A stretch of DNA of 5,536 bases from Planctomycetota bacterium. Its GTDB lineage: Bacteria; Planctomycetota; Phycisphaerae; UBA1845. The notes beneath the pieces were generated by a model. That model saw only the letters and a list, made by a program, of their open reading frames with translations. It did not search any database and had not been told where the DNA came from. Position 1 is the stretch's first letter, and every line of letters begins with the position of its first letter. Shown here in pieces: positions 1 through 5,398 of the stretch. A program made the position numbers and the translations under genes. The DNA is taken from the NCBI GenBank assembly GCA_022563615.1, contig JADFMZ010000231.1, positions 1 through 5,536 on the forward strand, read 5' to 3'.

Positions 1-16
1 CGGCATCCTTTAACGC

Positions 17-71
17 GAATGTCAAATGTCTAATGAGAATGACGAAGGAAATCCGAATGACGAATGTCGAA
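17..71. repeat. Degenerate short tandem repeat (GAATGACGAA-like)
   Basis: Related 8-10 base units follow one another: GAATGTCAA (17-25), AATGTCTAA (25-33), GAATGACGAA (37-46), GAATGACGAA (55-64) and GAATGTCGAA (62-71). The array is irregular and non-coding. It ends just before the sequence that leads into the first transposase, so it may mark the DNA into which that element inserted. Its function is unknown. Confidence 0.55.
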
Positions 72-1367
72 GGTCTGAACTTTCGCAGATTTTGAGGTTA
101 AAAAAAGTACGGGGTTCCTTGTAAGCTACGCGTCATTAACCCACGTGGCTTTGGACAAGGAGGTCCCCGTATGTGGTCTGTCGTACCATCTTTGGTTGAC
201 GTGTTGCAAGGTCTTTCTGTCGTGTTTACACAACCTTCGTTTGTCACGCATGGCGAAGTTCTGTTGGGCTGGCTGATGTGCCTGGGCCAGCGGACCGAGT
301 TTCGCGTATTTGAGGCACTTCGAGGGTGTCGCGTGTCGCGCCGAAAACGGCATCCGTTCGATCGGTTTTATAGCTTCTTCAGCCGCAGTGCCTGGACGGT
401 GGAGAAGCTCGCTCATGAAGTGGCGGTGCGGTTGGTGATCGGCCTGAATCTGCGGGGTGAGTTGCACTTGATCGTGGACGGAACGCTGTTGCACAAGTCG
501 GGCAAACACGTGTTTGGCATCGGCTGGTTTTATGATCCGGTCGCCTCGACCGAGAAACGGGTGGCGACGGCCCTGGGCAACAAATGGGTCGTACTGGGGC
601 TGGCGGTGTCGATTCCCGGCACCGACAAAATCTTTTGCCTGCCGATCCACGCGATGCTGCAGCAGCCCGGAAAAGGCCAGCCGAGCGAACCCGACCTGGC
701 GCGGCAAATGCTCGCCGATGTGCTGGAGTGGTTTCCCGACCGGAAGTTGCTGCTGGTCGGCGATGGCGGTTTTTCCGCGAAAAACCTGCTTTGCGACCTC
801 GACCCACGGGTCCGTTACGTGGGGTTGATGCGGGCGGACGCCGCGCTGCACGACACCAAGACCGCTCGGCGGCCCAAAAGCAAACCGGGTCCCAAGCCGA
901 AGCACGGACCACGGCTCCCCATCCCGCGCAAAGCCGCAAAGAAGGCCGACCTCGCGCGTTCGAAAAATTCTCGCTGGCGGTGGAAAACGATCGAAGTCTA
1001 CGCTTACGGAGAGAAGCGAAAGTTTCAGGTCTGCACATTCCAAGCCGTGTGGCCGAAGGTTCTGGGCGCGCGGCCCATTCAGGTCGTCCTCTGCCGCGCC
1101 CTGGACAAAGGCTACGACGAAATCTATCTCTACACGACCGATTTGACGGCGGAGCCCGAATGGGTGGTTGAAACCTATGCCCGTCGTACGGCGATCGAAT
1201 CGCTGTTCAAGAGCAGCAAGCAGGTACTGGAAATCCAGAAGCCTCAGCATTGGTGCCAGGCGAGCATCGAAAAACTCGCACCCTGGGTGTGGCTGATGCA
1301 AAGCGTGGTGGTCATGTGGTACCTCACCGAAGGTCGTCATCTGCCCGAAGCGCGCGCCGCGCGGAGA
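72..1367 (+). mobile_element. Truncated insertion sequence (IS4-like), left part only
   Basis: A DDE transposase gene with its own leader makes up this segment. The left boundary is placed only by where the host-type tandem repeat stops (about 71). No terminal inverted repeat can be verified because the right end is missing: family-like transposase sequence stops near 1367 and GC-rich unrelated sequence follows. I treat this as an IS remnant that can no longer move by itself. Both boundaries are approximate. Confidence 0.55.
108..171 (+). promoter_or_regulatory. Hairpin occluding the transposase SD and start codon
   Basis: Bases 108-114 (TACGGGG) pair with 165-171 (CCCCGTA), and 116-122 (TCCTTGT) pair with 155-161 (ACAAGGA). 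A T115-G162 wobble and a 2-nt bulge (163-164) lie between them. The stem continues inward, 123-130 with 144-151, with one more wobble. The loop is about 133-141. The SD sequence AAGGAGG (157-163) and the A of the ATG (171) lie inside the right arm. In an mRNA started upstream, the ribosome site would be buried. Comparable structures limit transposase translation from read-through transcripts in known IS elements, so that role is inferred here. Confidence 0.55.
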
Positions 1368-1469
1368 CCCCGGGCGGCCGGTCCCAAGCGGCATCCTGCC
1401 GGCGCGGATGCTCCCGGCGCGAGGGACCCCGAGGGGCATCAGCTGCGCCGCGCCAGGCGTTCCCTGTGA
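171..1469 (+). CDS. IS4-type DDE transposase, C-terminally truncated
   Basis: This protein would cut and join the ends of its insertion sequence. The DDE residues are visible: D103 in IVDGTLLHK, D198 in LLLVGDGGF and E343 in YARRTAIESLFKSSK. The last matches the IS4 signature Y-x2-R-x3-E-x6-K exactly (Y336, R339, E343, K350). A basic, proline-rich stretch (residues 233-258) lies in the insertion between the second D and the E. The ATG at 171 has a strong SD, AAGGAGG, 7 nt upstream, and that site is folded into a hairpin. Residues up to about 399 read like the family. The last ~33 residues (from 1368) are Arg/Pro/Ala/Gly-rich read-through of unrelated GC-rich DNA up to a chance stop. The usual C-terminal tail is therefore lost, and activity is doubtful although the catalytic core remains. 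The transposase assignment is firm; the exact IS subgroup is not. Confidence 0.88.
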   Translation: MWSVVPSLVDVLQGLSVVFTQPSFVTHGEVLLGWLMCLGQRTEFRVFEALRGCRVSRRKRHPFDRFYSFFSRSAWTVEKLAHEVAVRLVIGLNLRGELHLIVDGTLLHKSGKHVFGIGWFYDPVASTEKRVATALGNKWVVLGLAVSIPGTDKIFCLPIHAMLQQPGKGQPSEPDLARQMLADVLEWFPDRKLLLVGDGGFSAKNLLCDLDPRVRYVGLMRADAALHDTKTARRPKSKPGPKPKHGPRLPIPRKAAKKADLARSKNSRWRWKTIEVYAYGEKRKFQVCTFQAVWPKVLGARPIQVVLCRALDKGYDEIYLYTTDLTAEPEWVVETYARRTAIESLFKSSKQVLEIQKPQHWCQASIEKLAPWVWLMQSVVVMWYLTEGRHLPEARAARRPRAAGPKRHPAGADAPGARDPEGHQLRRARRSL

Positions 1470-1529
1470 GGCATAGCGCGACATCGCGAGCCGCCGCATG
1501 CCGGCAGAGCTCCGCCCGAAGATGCGGCT
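1368..1529. other. GC-rich non-genic spacer between two truncated genes
   Basis: This stretch lies between the broken end of the transposase and the broken end of the SEFIR fragment. It is very rich in G and C, and reading frames stay open through it on both strands without resembling a protein. It holds short internal repeats: CTGCCGGC (1396-1403) is the reverse complement of GCCGGCAG (1500-1507), CGGCGCG occurs twice within 20 bases near 1401-1421, and CCCCGAGGGG (1427-1436) is a small self-complementary motif. It resembles a dispersed intergenic repeat more than a gene, but this copy alone cannot prove that. Confidence 0.35.
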
Positions 1530-1628
1530 GCCCGAGCGGCGGAGGCTGTCGGCGAGGCCGCGGACGCGCGCGGCGTGGGCCTTGTTGTCGTGGCTGTAGC
1601 TGATGAAAACTTTCTTCGGCGCGTCCAT
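1530..1628 (-). pseudogene. 5' fragment of a SEFIR/TIR-domain protein gene
   Basis: Read on the minus strand from the ATG ending at 1628, the first 33 residues start MDAPKKVFISYSHDNKAH and continue with an RV..LAD.LRRSG pattern. The box FISYSHD followed by H..RV..LA..LR..G is the opening strand and first helix of SEFIR/TIR domains, which in bacteria occur in NAD-depleting or signalling immunity proteins. After residue 33, where the family normally continues with a conserved acidic/Trp region, the sequence changes abruptly into low-complexity GC-rich DNA. The gene therefore survives only as an N-terminal stub. The reading frame stays open to position 126, but only because it runs antisense through the transposase. 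No clear SD precedes the ATG. Family assignment rests on about 30 residues: good for SEFIR/TIR-like, not enough to name a subtype. Confidence 0.6.
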
Positions 1629-1664
1629 GAGCGGAGTCGATCCAGGCGACTGATACGCAGCCGC

Positions 1665-1692
1665 AGTCTATCGTGCCGGTGGGGCCAGTCAA
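1665..1692 (-). promoter_or_regulatory. Candidate promoter for the SEFIR/TIR fragment
   Basis: On the minus strand, TTGACT (1692-1687, five of six matches to the -35 consensus) is followed after 16 nt by TAGACT (1670-1665, four of six to the -10 consensus). The -10 box ends 36 nt before the ATG at 1628. Position and orientation fit the SEFIR stub. This is a consensus match only. Confidence 0.3.
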
Positions 1693-1728
1693 AATAGCGA
1701 CGCTTGTGAAGCCAGCGACGTCAATTCG

Positions 1729-1860
1729 CTACGCGATCCGCGTCGCGTCCACGCACGAAACCGAGACGGTCAGTTCTTGCGTTTCTTGGAGGTTGCCAGC
1801 TGGCAGGGCGCGTAGCGTGATCTTGACTTCGCGTTTGGGCTTTGGTGTTCTTCGCCCCAT
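1729..1860 (-). CDS. Possible 43-aa small protein (doubtful)
   Basis: A minus-strand ORF begins with ATG at 1860 and ends with TAG at 1729-1731. The peptide begins MGRRTPKPKREVKITL and ends SVSCVDATRIA. It has a basic N-terminus followed by alternating hydrophobic and polar residues that could form beta strands. I recognise no family. No SD is visible before the ATG, and a different frame is also open across the same DNA. It lies in an otherwise gene-free interval (1629-1971) between two gene stubs, so it could be chance or the remnant of a larger gene. The rest of that interval holds only the candidate promoters listed separately. Confidence 0.2.
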   Translation of the reverse strand: MGRRTPKPKREVKITLRALPAGNLQETQELTVSVSCVDATRIA

Positions 1861-1959
1861 CGGGATTCGTGACCGCGCCCAACGAGCGGGCGATCAGAGT
1901 CCTCATTTTCAACTCCGGTTGCATCAAAACGTGATTCGTGGCAGGTGCTACACTTGCGG

Positions 1960-1965
1960 TATAAT
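1960..1965 (+). promoter_or_regulatory. Perfect TATAAT -10 box, leaderless arrangement
   Basis: TATAAT at 1960-1965 matches the bacterial -10 consensus completely and is followed by six bases and then ATG at 1972. Transcription from this box would be expected to start at or very near the A of that ATG, giving a leaderless mRNA. No good -35 is seen at 16-18 nt spacing. It would drive the RecD2-like stub and, through coupling, the transporter. Confidence 0.45.
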
Positions 1966-1971
1966 CTCCAC

Positions 1972-2175
1972 ATGAGGTGTGGCTCGGACACCATCGCTGG
2001 CACCGTCGAGCGAGTGACATTTCACAATCCCGAAAACGGCCTGACGGTTGTCAAGACCGCAATCGAGGGTCATCGTGACCTTAACAGCTACGGTATCTGG
2101 ACCGCACGGGCGGTTCACATTGACGAGACATCCGAAGACGACGCTATCGGAACTCCGTTTACTTTGATTTGCTAG
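1972..2175 (+). pseudogene. RecD2-like helicase N-terminus fused to an unrelated tail
   Basis: The 67-codon ORF opens with MRCGSDTIAGTVERVTFHNP and continues ENGLTVV...GHRDL. The pattern G.VERVTFHNPENG...V.....GHRDL is characteristic of the N-terminal OB-like domain of RecD2-type SF1B DNA helicases, proteins of about 700 residues or more that unwind DNA 5'-3'. The resemblance ends at L37 (base 2082). Residues 38-67 (beginning NSYGIWTARAVHIDETSEDD) do not continue it, and no helicase motifs follow. They look like a genuine protein C-terminus, perhaps the end of the gene that originally preceded the transporter, but I cannot identify it. The stop TAG (2173-2175) is 1 nt before the next ATG, so translation of this stub may be coupled to the transporter. 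The ATG at 1972 is favoured over an upstream ATG at 1945 because of the TATAAT box at 1960-1965 and because RecD2 proteins start near here. There is no helicase activity to expect. Confidence 0.6.
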
Positions 2176-2176
2176 C

Positions 2177-3508
2177 ATGAGGATACGTATTCTTTCAAAC
2201 TTGCTCCTTCGCTTTCGAAGTGATCCACGCTTTCGGTGGGAGATGCTGGTCCTCGCGGGCATGTATCTTGGATACGCCGCGTTATATATGTGCCGCGCCA
2301 CCGTCATCATATCCGGCCCCGCAATGCTGGATGATCCGCAACTTGGACTCGACAAGACCGCTTGGGGAGCCCTTATCGGCTGGGGTACAATGGGCACGCT
2401 GGTCGGCAAACTCGCCAACGGCGTCTTGGCCGACAAGTTGGGTGGCCGCAGAGTGTTTTTGCTCTCTCTTGCCTTCTGCATGCTTGCCACGGGGATTTTC
2501 GGTACGATGTCGGGCGTTCTCTATTTCTCACTTGCCTACTTCATCGCCTTGTTTGCCAAATCGGCAGCTTGGCCGTCGATGGCCAACCTCATCAGCGTTT
2601 GGTACCCGAAAAACTGGCGCGGGCGCATCTGGGGTATCCTCTCTTCTAGCTCCAGGTTTAGTTCCTTGTTTACAACATTGGTGCTAGGCAGCTTGTTGCT
2701 GGCGGTGTCCTGGCGGAGGGTCATTGCCACTTCAGCAGTGATTACAGGCGGGGTTCTCTTGCTGTTGTTTCTTATCTTGAAACAGTGTCCTGCCGATGTG
2801 GGCCTAGAGGTCGTCGCGTCGAGCCATGGAGCTGATCAGAAGAGACCGCATCCTCTTGATGATGCAACCCTGTCGCAAGCACTGGTCAGTTTCGCCCGTA
2901 GTCCGCGTGTGTGGTTGATCTGTATCAGCGTCATGTGCCTGACCGTTCTGATGGAGTTCCAAAGCTTCATTCCGATTTATCTGCAAGAAACCTTTGGCTT
3001 GACCACGGGGATTGCAGCCATCACATCGTCAGCTTTTCCAATCGGTTGTTTAATTTCCGTGCTAGCAGGAGGGTTTGTCTTCGACCTACTCAGCAAGAAG
3101 AAACGCATTTTCGTACTGGGTGGCATGATGGTATTTTCTGTACTGTGTGTCGCTTTGTTACTGGCGTTACCAACGTTTGGCATGACTGGTAATCTCGGCC
3201 TTTGGCCAGCACTCTTGGCCATCATGCTCTTTGGCCTGGCCATTGCTCCATGCTATTACATTCCGATGAGCGTGTTTTCCGTCGATTTTGGTGGAACACA
3301 TTGCGGCGTCCTGATCGGTCTTATCGATGCCGCAGGCTACCTGGCAGCCATGGCGTTTGACTTCTTAGGTGGCGCAGTCGCGGACGGAGTGGACGGTTGG
3401 CATCGCTTCTTGACCATCCTCCTTGGTGTTTCGATCCTTGGGGCTGTGACCTTACCGTTATTTCTGCTTCTTGATTATCGCGTCGAAAAACAGCGTCTTT
3501 CATCCTGA
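2177..3508 (+). CDS. MFS transporter, organophosphate:phosphate antiporter-like
   Basis: This inner-membrane carrier of 443 aa shows twelve hydrophobic segments, roughly at residues 22-46, 62-84, 92-112, 114-136, 160-178, 181-201, 244-268, 277-301, 309-331, 341-366, 376-400 and 410-433. A cytoplasmic loop rich in charge (about 205-240) separates the two halves. The loop after helix 2 carries the MFS motif GVLADKLGGRR (82-92). YMCR in helix 1 places R40 where GlpT has its first phosphate-binding arginine, and the helix 10-11 region also resembles the GlpT/UhpT family. The equivalent of the second GlpT arginine in helix 7 (near P266-I-Y-L) is not an arginine, so a sugar-phosphate substrate is not assured. 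The ATG at 2177 lacks an SD but sits 1 nt after an upstream stop, suggesting coupling; M23 (2243, GGTGGGAG upstream) is a less likely start. The stop TGA directly abuts the insertion sequence. Base composition looks less GC-rich than its neighbours. Confidence 0.82.
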   Translation: MRIRILSNLLLRFRSDPRFRWEMLVLAGMYLGYAALYMCRATVIISGPAMLDDPQLGLDKTAWGALIGWGTMGTLVGKLANGVLADKLGGRRVFLLSLAFCMLATGIFGTMSGVLYFSLAYFIALFAKSAAWPSMANLISVWYPKNWRGRIWGILSSSSRFSSLFTTLVLGSLLLAVSWRRVIATSAVITGGVLLLLFLILKQCPADVGLEVVASSHGADQKRPHPLDDATLSQALVSFARSPRVWLICISVMCLTVLMEFQSFIPIYLQETFGLTTGIAAITSSAFPIGCLISVLAGGFVFDLLSKKKRIFVLGGMMVFSVLCVALLLALPTFGMTGNLGLWPALLAIMLFGLAIAPCYYIPMSVFSVDFGGTHCGVLIGLIDAAGYLAAMAFDFLGGAVADGVDGWHRFLTILLGVSILGAVTLPLFLLLDYRVEKQRLSS

Positions 3509-3526
3509 CTTGAGAGTACCGAGTTC
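3509..3526 (+). repeat. Left terminal inverted repeat of the IS
   Basis: The sequence begins CTTGAGAGTACCG, immediately after the transporter stop codon (TGA, 3506-3508). It pairs with the right end at 5381-5398 at 16 of 18 positions. Confidence 0.8.
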
Positions 3527-3530
3527 CAGC

Positions 3531-3854
3531 CTACTTCGTGCCGGTCGTTTTCGCGAGTTTCATGGCCAGCTGTGATTGCTTGATGCCCAGATCGACCCAT
3601 TGGTCGATCAGGCGTTTGAACCGCTTGTGCCTCGCGATCCGTTTGCGAACATCGGCGACCCATTCCCGGCGGACGTATTCCGTTCGACTCTTCATCCGAC
3701 GCGTGTAGCTGATTTGCCAGTATGCCCCGGCTCTGTTTTCCGGGTCTTTGTACTGGCGTGTCAGTGAGCCCGGACGCATGGGCCCCATCGCCTGCAGCTC
3801 TTCCTTGATTCGAGCGATTCGTCGTTCGATCTGTTGAATCCTTTTCCGGCTCAT
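3531..3854 (-). CDS. DUF6788-like IS accessory protein
   Basis: A 107-aa basic protein of unknown function. Residues 1-30 (starting MSRKRIQQIERRIARIKEEL) form a charged, probably helical or coiled-coil segment. MRPGSLTRQY follows, then AYWQISYTRRMKSRTEYVR, and a helical tail with KRFKRLIDQWVDL. The order (GSL..QY, Y(W/Y)Q(I/L)SYT, R.EYVR, KRFK.LID.WVDL) matches my knowledge of DUF6788 proteins, which are often found beside transposases. Many members have a CG.P.C.C cysteine cluster between the GSL and YWQ blocks; here that part is shortened and has no cysteine. The ATG at 3854 is chosen because GAAAGGAGA (3867-3859) lies just upstream; an ATG at 3884 would put the start before this SD. The gene lies inside the terminal repeats and diverges from the transposase, so a role in regulating transposition or assisting DNA binding is plausible, but that is inference. 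Confidence 0.72.
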   Translation of the reverse strand: MSRKRIQQIERRIARIKEELQAMGPMRPGSLTRQYKDPENRAGAYWQISYTRRMKSRTEYVRREWVADVRKRIARHKRFKRLIDQWVDLGIKQSQLAMKLAKTTGTK

Positions 3855-3962
3855 CGGGTCTCCTTTCTTGTTGAAGTATAGCATATATATACTACACTAC
3901 AGTCCGGTGATGGCGTTGTCAACCCCCAAGGAAGGAAAAACGTGCCGGCAAGGAGGCTGCTT
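3855..3962. promoter_or_regulatory. Divergent intergenic control region of the IS
   Basis: This is the gap between the two IS genes. AGTATA (3875-3880) and TATACT (3888-3893) form an inverted repeat with a 7-nt AT-rich centre, so a TATACT -10-like box reads on both strands and the repeat could also be an operator. On the minus strand, TTGACA (3922-3917) is a perfect -35 followed after 17 nt by TAGTGT (3899-3894), a weak -10. SD sites are GAAAGGAGA for the minus-strand gene and AAGGAGG (3950-3956) for the transposase. The palindrome TGCCGGCA (3943-3950) lies just upstream of the latter. Confidence 0.45.
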
Positions 3963-5366
3963 ATGCTCTGGAATCATTGGTGGAAACTCGTGTGCGAGTT
4001 GCGGTCCGCGTGTGCCCGAACCCGAACGTTCCTGTGGATGGTCGTCTGCCTGGCGGGAATGACCACACGCAAGGATCTGATGGGGGTCACCAGCATCGTA
4101 CGCGCCCTGGGATTGGTGCCGGCATGCTATGACCGACTCCTGGACTTCTTTCACAGCCCGGCCTTGGATCTGAACAAGCTCACCCGCCTATGGTGCGATC
4201 TGGTATTCCGGGTCCACCCCGGTATCGTTCGCGTGAACGGCAGGCCCGTACTCATCGGCGACGGGATCAAGGTCGCCAAGGCCGGACGGAAAATGCCCGG
4301 GGTGAAGAAGCTTCATCAACAGTCTGAATCGAACACCAAGCCGGAGTACATCTTCGGCCACTCCTGCCAGGCCATCGCCATTCTGACGCGGGCTTTGTCG
4401 AGCGTTTTCGCTATACCTCTGGCGTGTCGCATCCACGAAGGCGTCGTATTCTCCAACCGCGACAAGCGAACCCTGCTCGACAAGATGATCCTGCTGATCG
4501 ATGCGCTGGGCATACAGGAACCATTTTACTTCGTGGCCGACGCCTATTACGCCTCCGGTAAGATCGTCCGCGGCCTGCTGGCGAAGGGGAATCACTTGGT
4601 GACACGCGTCAAGCGCAACAGCGTGGCCTATTACCCGGCCACCCCGCTGCCAAGAGCGCAACGCCGCAGAGGACGCCCCAGAAAGTACGGCAGAAAGATC
4701 AAGGTCGCCTCCCTGCTGAAGGATCCAGACCAAATTCAGGAGGCGGTCAGCCCCGTTTACGGCGAGGCGGGCGTGACGATCCGGTTCAGGACGGCTGACC
4801 TCTTGTGGCGTCCGGTCGGCATCCTCGTCCGCTTCGTGGCCGTGGACCATCCGCGTCGAGGTACGATCCTACTGATGAGTACGGACCTGAATCTGACGCC
4901 CGTGGACATCATCCGAATCTACGGGCTGCGTTTCAAGATCGAAGTGTCTTTCAAGCAATCACTCCGTGTCGTCGGCGCGTATGCCTATCACTTCTGGATG
5001 GCCGCCATGAAACCGCTCAGGCGCGTCAGCGGTAACCAATACCTCCATCGGGAATCGGACGAGTATCGCCACGCCGTGCGTCGAAAGATCAACGCCTATC
5101 ATCGACACATCCAACTGGGACTCATCGCCCAAGGGCTACTTCAGATCCTCTCGGCGACGATGTCGATGTCGGTATGGCGATCATTCGGATCCTGGATCCG
5201 GACGATTCGCCCAGGCCTCGCGCCCTCCGAACAGGTCACCGCCATCGCTATGCGACATGCGCTCCCGGAATTTATCGCAGGCGCCGCAAAAACCTCAATC
5301 TTCGTGAAATTCCTGCTTGCTCGGATTGATCTATCAAGAACCGAGGGAATCAACCTCGCCGCCTGA
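3963..5366 (+). CDS. IS4-like DDE transposase, full length
   Basis: This is the 467-aa catalytic protein of the complete IS. Counting from the ATG at 3963, the DDE residues are D100 in VLIGDGIKVAK, D193 in FYFVADAYYAS and E327 in YGLRFKIEVSFKQ. The last fits Y-x2-R-x3-E (Y320, R323, E327), but the residue seven after E is Leu where the textbook IS4 signature has Lys; K331 lies nearer. The 134-residue gap between the second D and the E agrees with the insertion domain of IS4-type enzymes and contains RRRGRPRKYG (234-243), an AT-hook-like basic motif. ATG 3963 is preferred because AAGGAGG ends 6 nt before it; an in-frame GTG at 3942 would add 7 residues. The C-terminal part is helical and ends 32 nt before the right inverted repeat end. 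It is only distantly similar to the other transposase in this window. The element looks intact and possibly active. Confidence 0.88.
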   Translation: MLWNHWWKLVCELRSACARTRTFLWMVVCLAGMTTRKDLMGVTSIVRALGLVPACYDRLLDFFHSPALDLNKLTRLWCDLVFRVHPGIVRVNGRPVLIGDGIKVAKAGRKMPGVKKLHQQSESNTKPEYIFGHSCQAIAILTRALSSVFAIPLACRIHEGVVFSNRDKRTLLDKMILLIDALGIQEPFYFVADAYYASGKIVRGLLAKGNHLVTRVKRNSVAYYPATPLPRAQRRRGRPRKYGRKIKVASLLKDPDQIQEAVSPVYGEAGVTIRFRTADLLWRPVGILVRFVAVDHPRRGTILLMSTDLNLTPVDIIRIYGLRFKIEVSFKQSLRVVGAYAYHFWMAAMKPLRRVSGNQYLHRESDEYRHAVRRKINAYHRHIQLGLIAQGLLQILSATMSMSVWRSFGSWIRTIRPGLAPSEQVTAIAMRHALPEFIAGAAKTSIFVKFLLARIDLSRTEGINLAA

Positions 5367-5380
5367 CCTCCCGACCCTCA

Positions 5381-5398
5381 GAAGCCGGTACTCTCAAG
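5381..5398 (-). repeat. Right terminal inverted repeat of the IS
   Basis: The sequence ends CGGTACTCTCAAG at 5398. Its reverse complement matches 3509-3526 at 16 of 18 positions. It starts 14 nt after the transposase stop codon. Confidence 0.8.

Larger units (their letters stand above)
3509..5398 (+). mobile_element. Complete IS4-like insertion sequence with accessory gene
   Basis: CTTGAGAGTACCGAGTTC at 3509-3526 and the reverse complement of 5381-5398 agree at 16 of 18 positions, with the outer 13 identical. Between these ends lie a full-length DDE transposase on the plus strand, ending 32 nt inside the right end, and a DUF6788-like gene on the minus strand, ending 22 nt inside the left end. 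The two diverge from a ~108-bp central region. Two compact genes filling the DNA between inverted ends indicate a complete element of about 1,890 bp. A target duplication is not clear: only GA is shared by the two flanks. Confidence 0.8.

Noticed and set aside
126..1628. A 500-codon open frame on the minus strand beginning with the SEFIR/TIR residues
   Set aside because: Only the first ~33 codons resemble a protein family. The rest runs through GC-rich filler and then antisense to the transposase, so the long frame is a by-product of GC-rich codon composition.
1721..2020. A 99-codon minus-strand frame (and a 77-codon frame at 1770-2003) over the intergenic region
   Set aside because: They run across the RecD2 start and its TATAAT box in the wrong direction and show no recognisable motif. 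Only the shorter ORF at 1729-1860 looked slightly protein-like.
1948..2490. A 180-codon minus-strand frame opposite the RecD2 stub and the transporter start
   Set aside because: It is antisense to a well-supported MFS gene, its composition is dominated by Ser/Arg/Pro, and no homology is recognisable.
3501..3508. CATCC at the left flank and GGATG at the right flank of the complete IS as an extension of its inverted repeat
   Set aside because: They are offset by different distances from the conserved CTTGAGAGTACC ends, and CATCC is part of the transporter's last codons, so the match is probably chance.
4188..4850. A 220-codon minus-strand open frame inside the second transposase
   Set aside because: It is antisense to conserved catalytic sequence of the transposase and its translation resembles no family, so it is a shadow frame.
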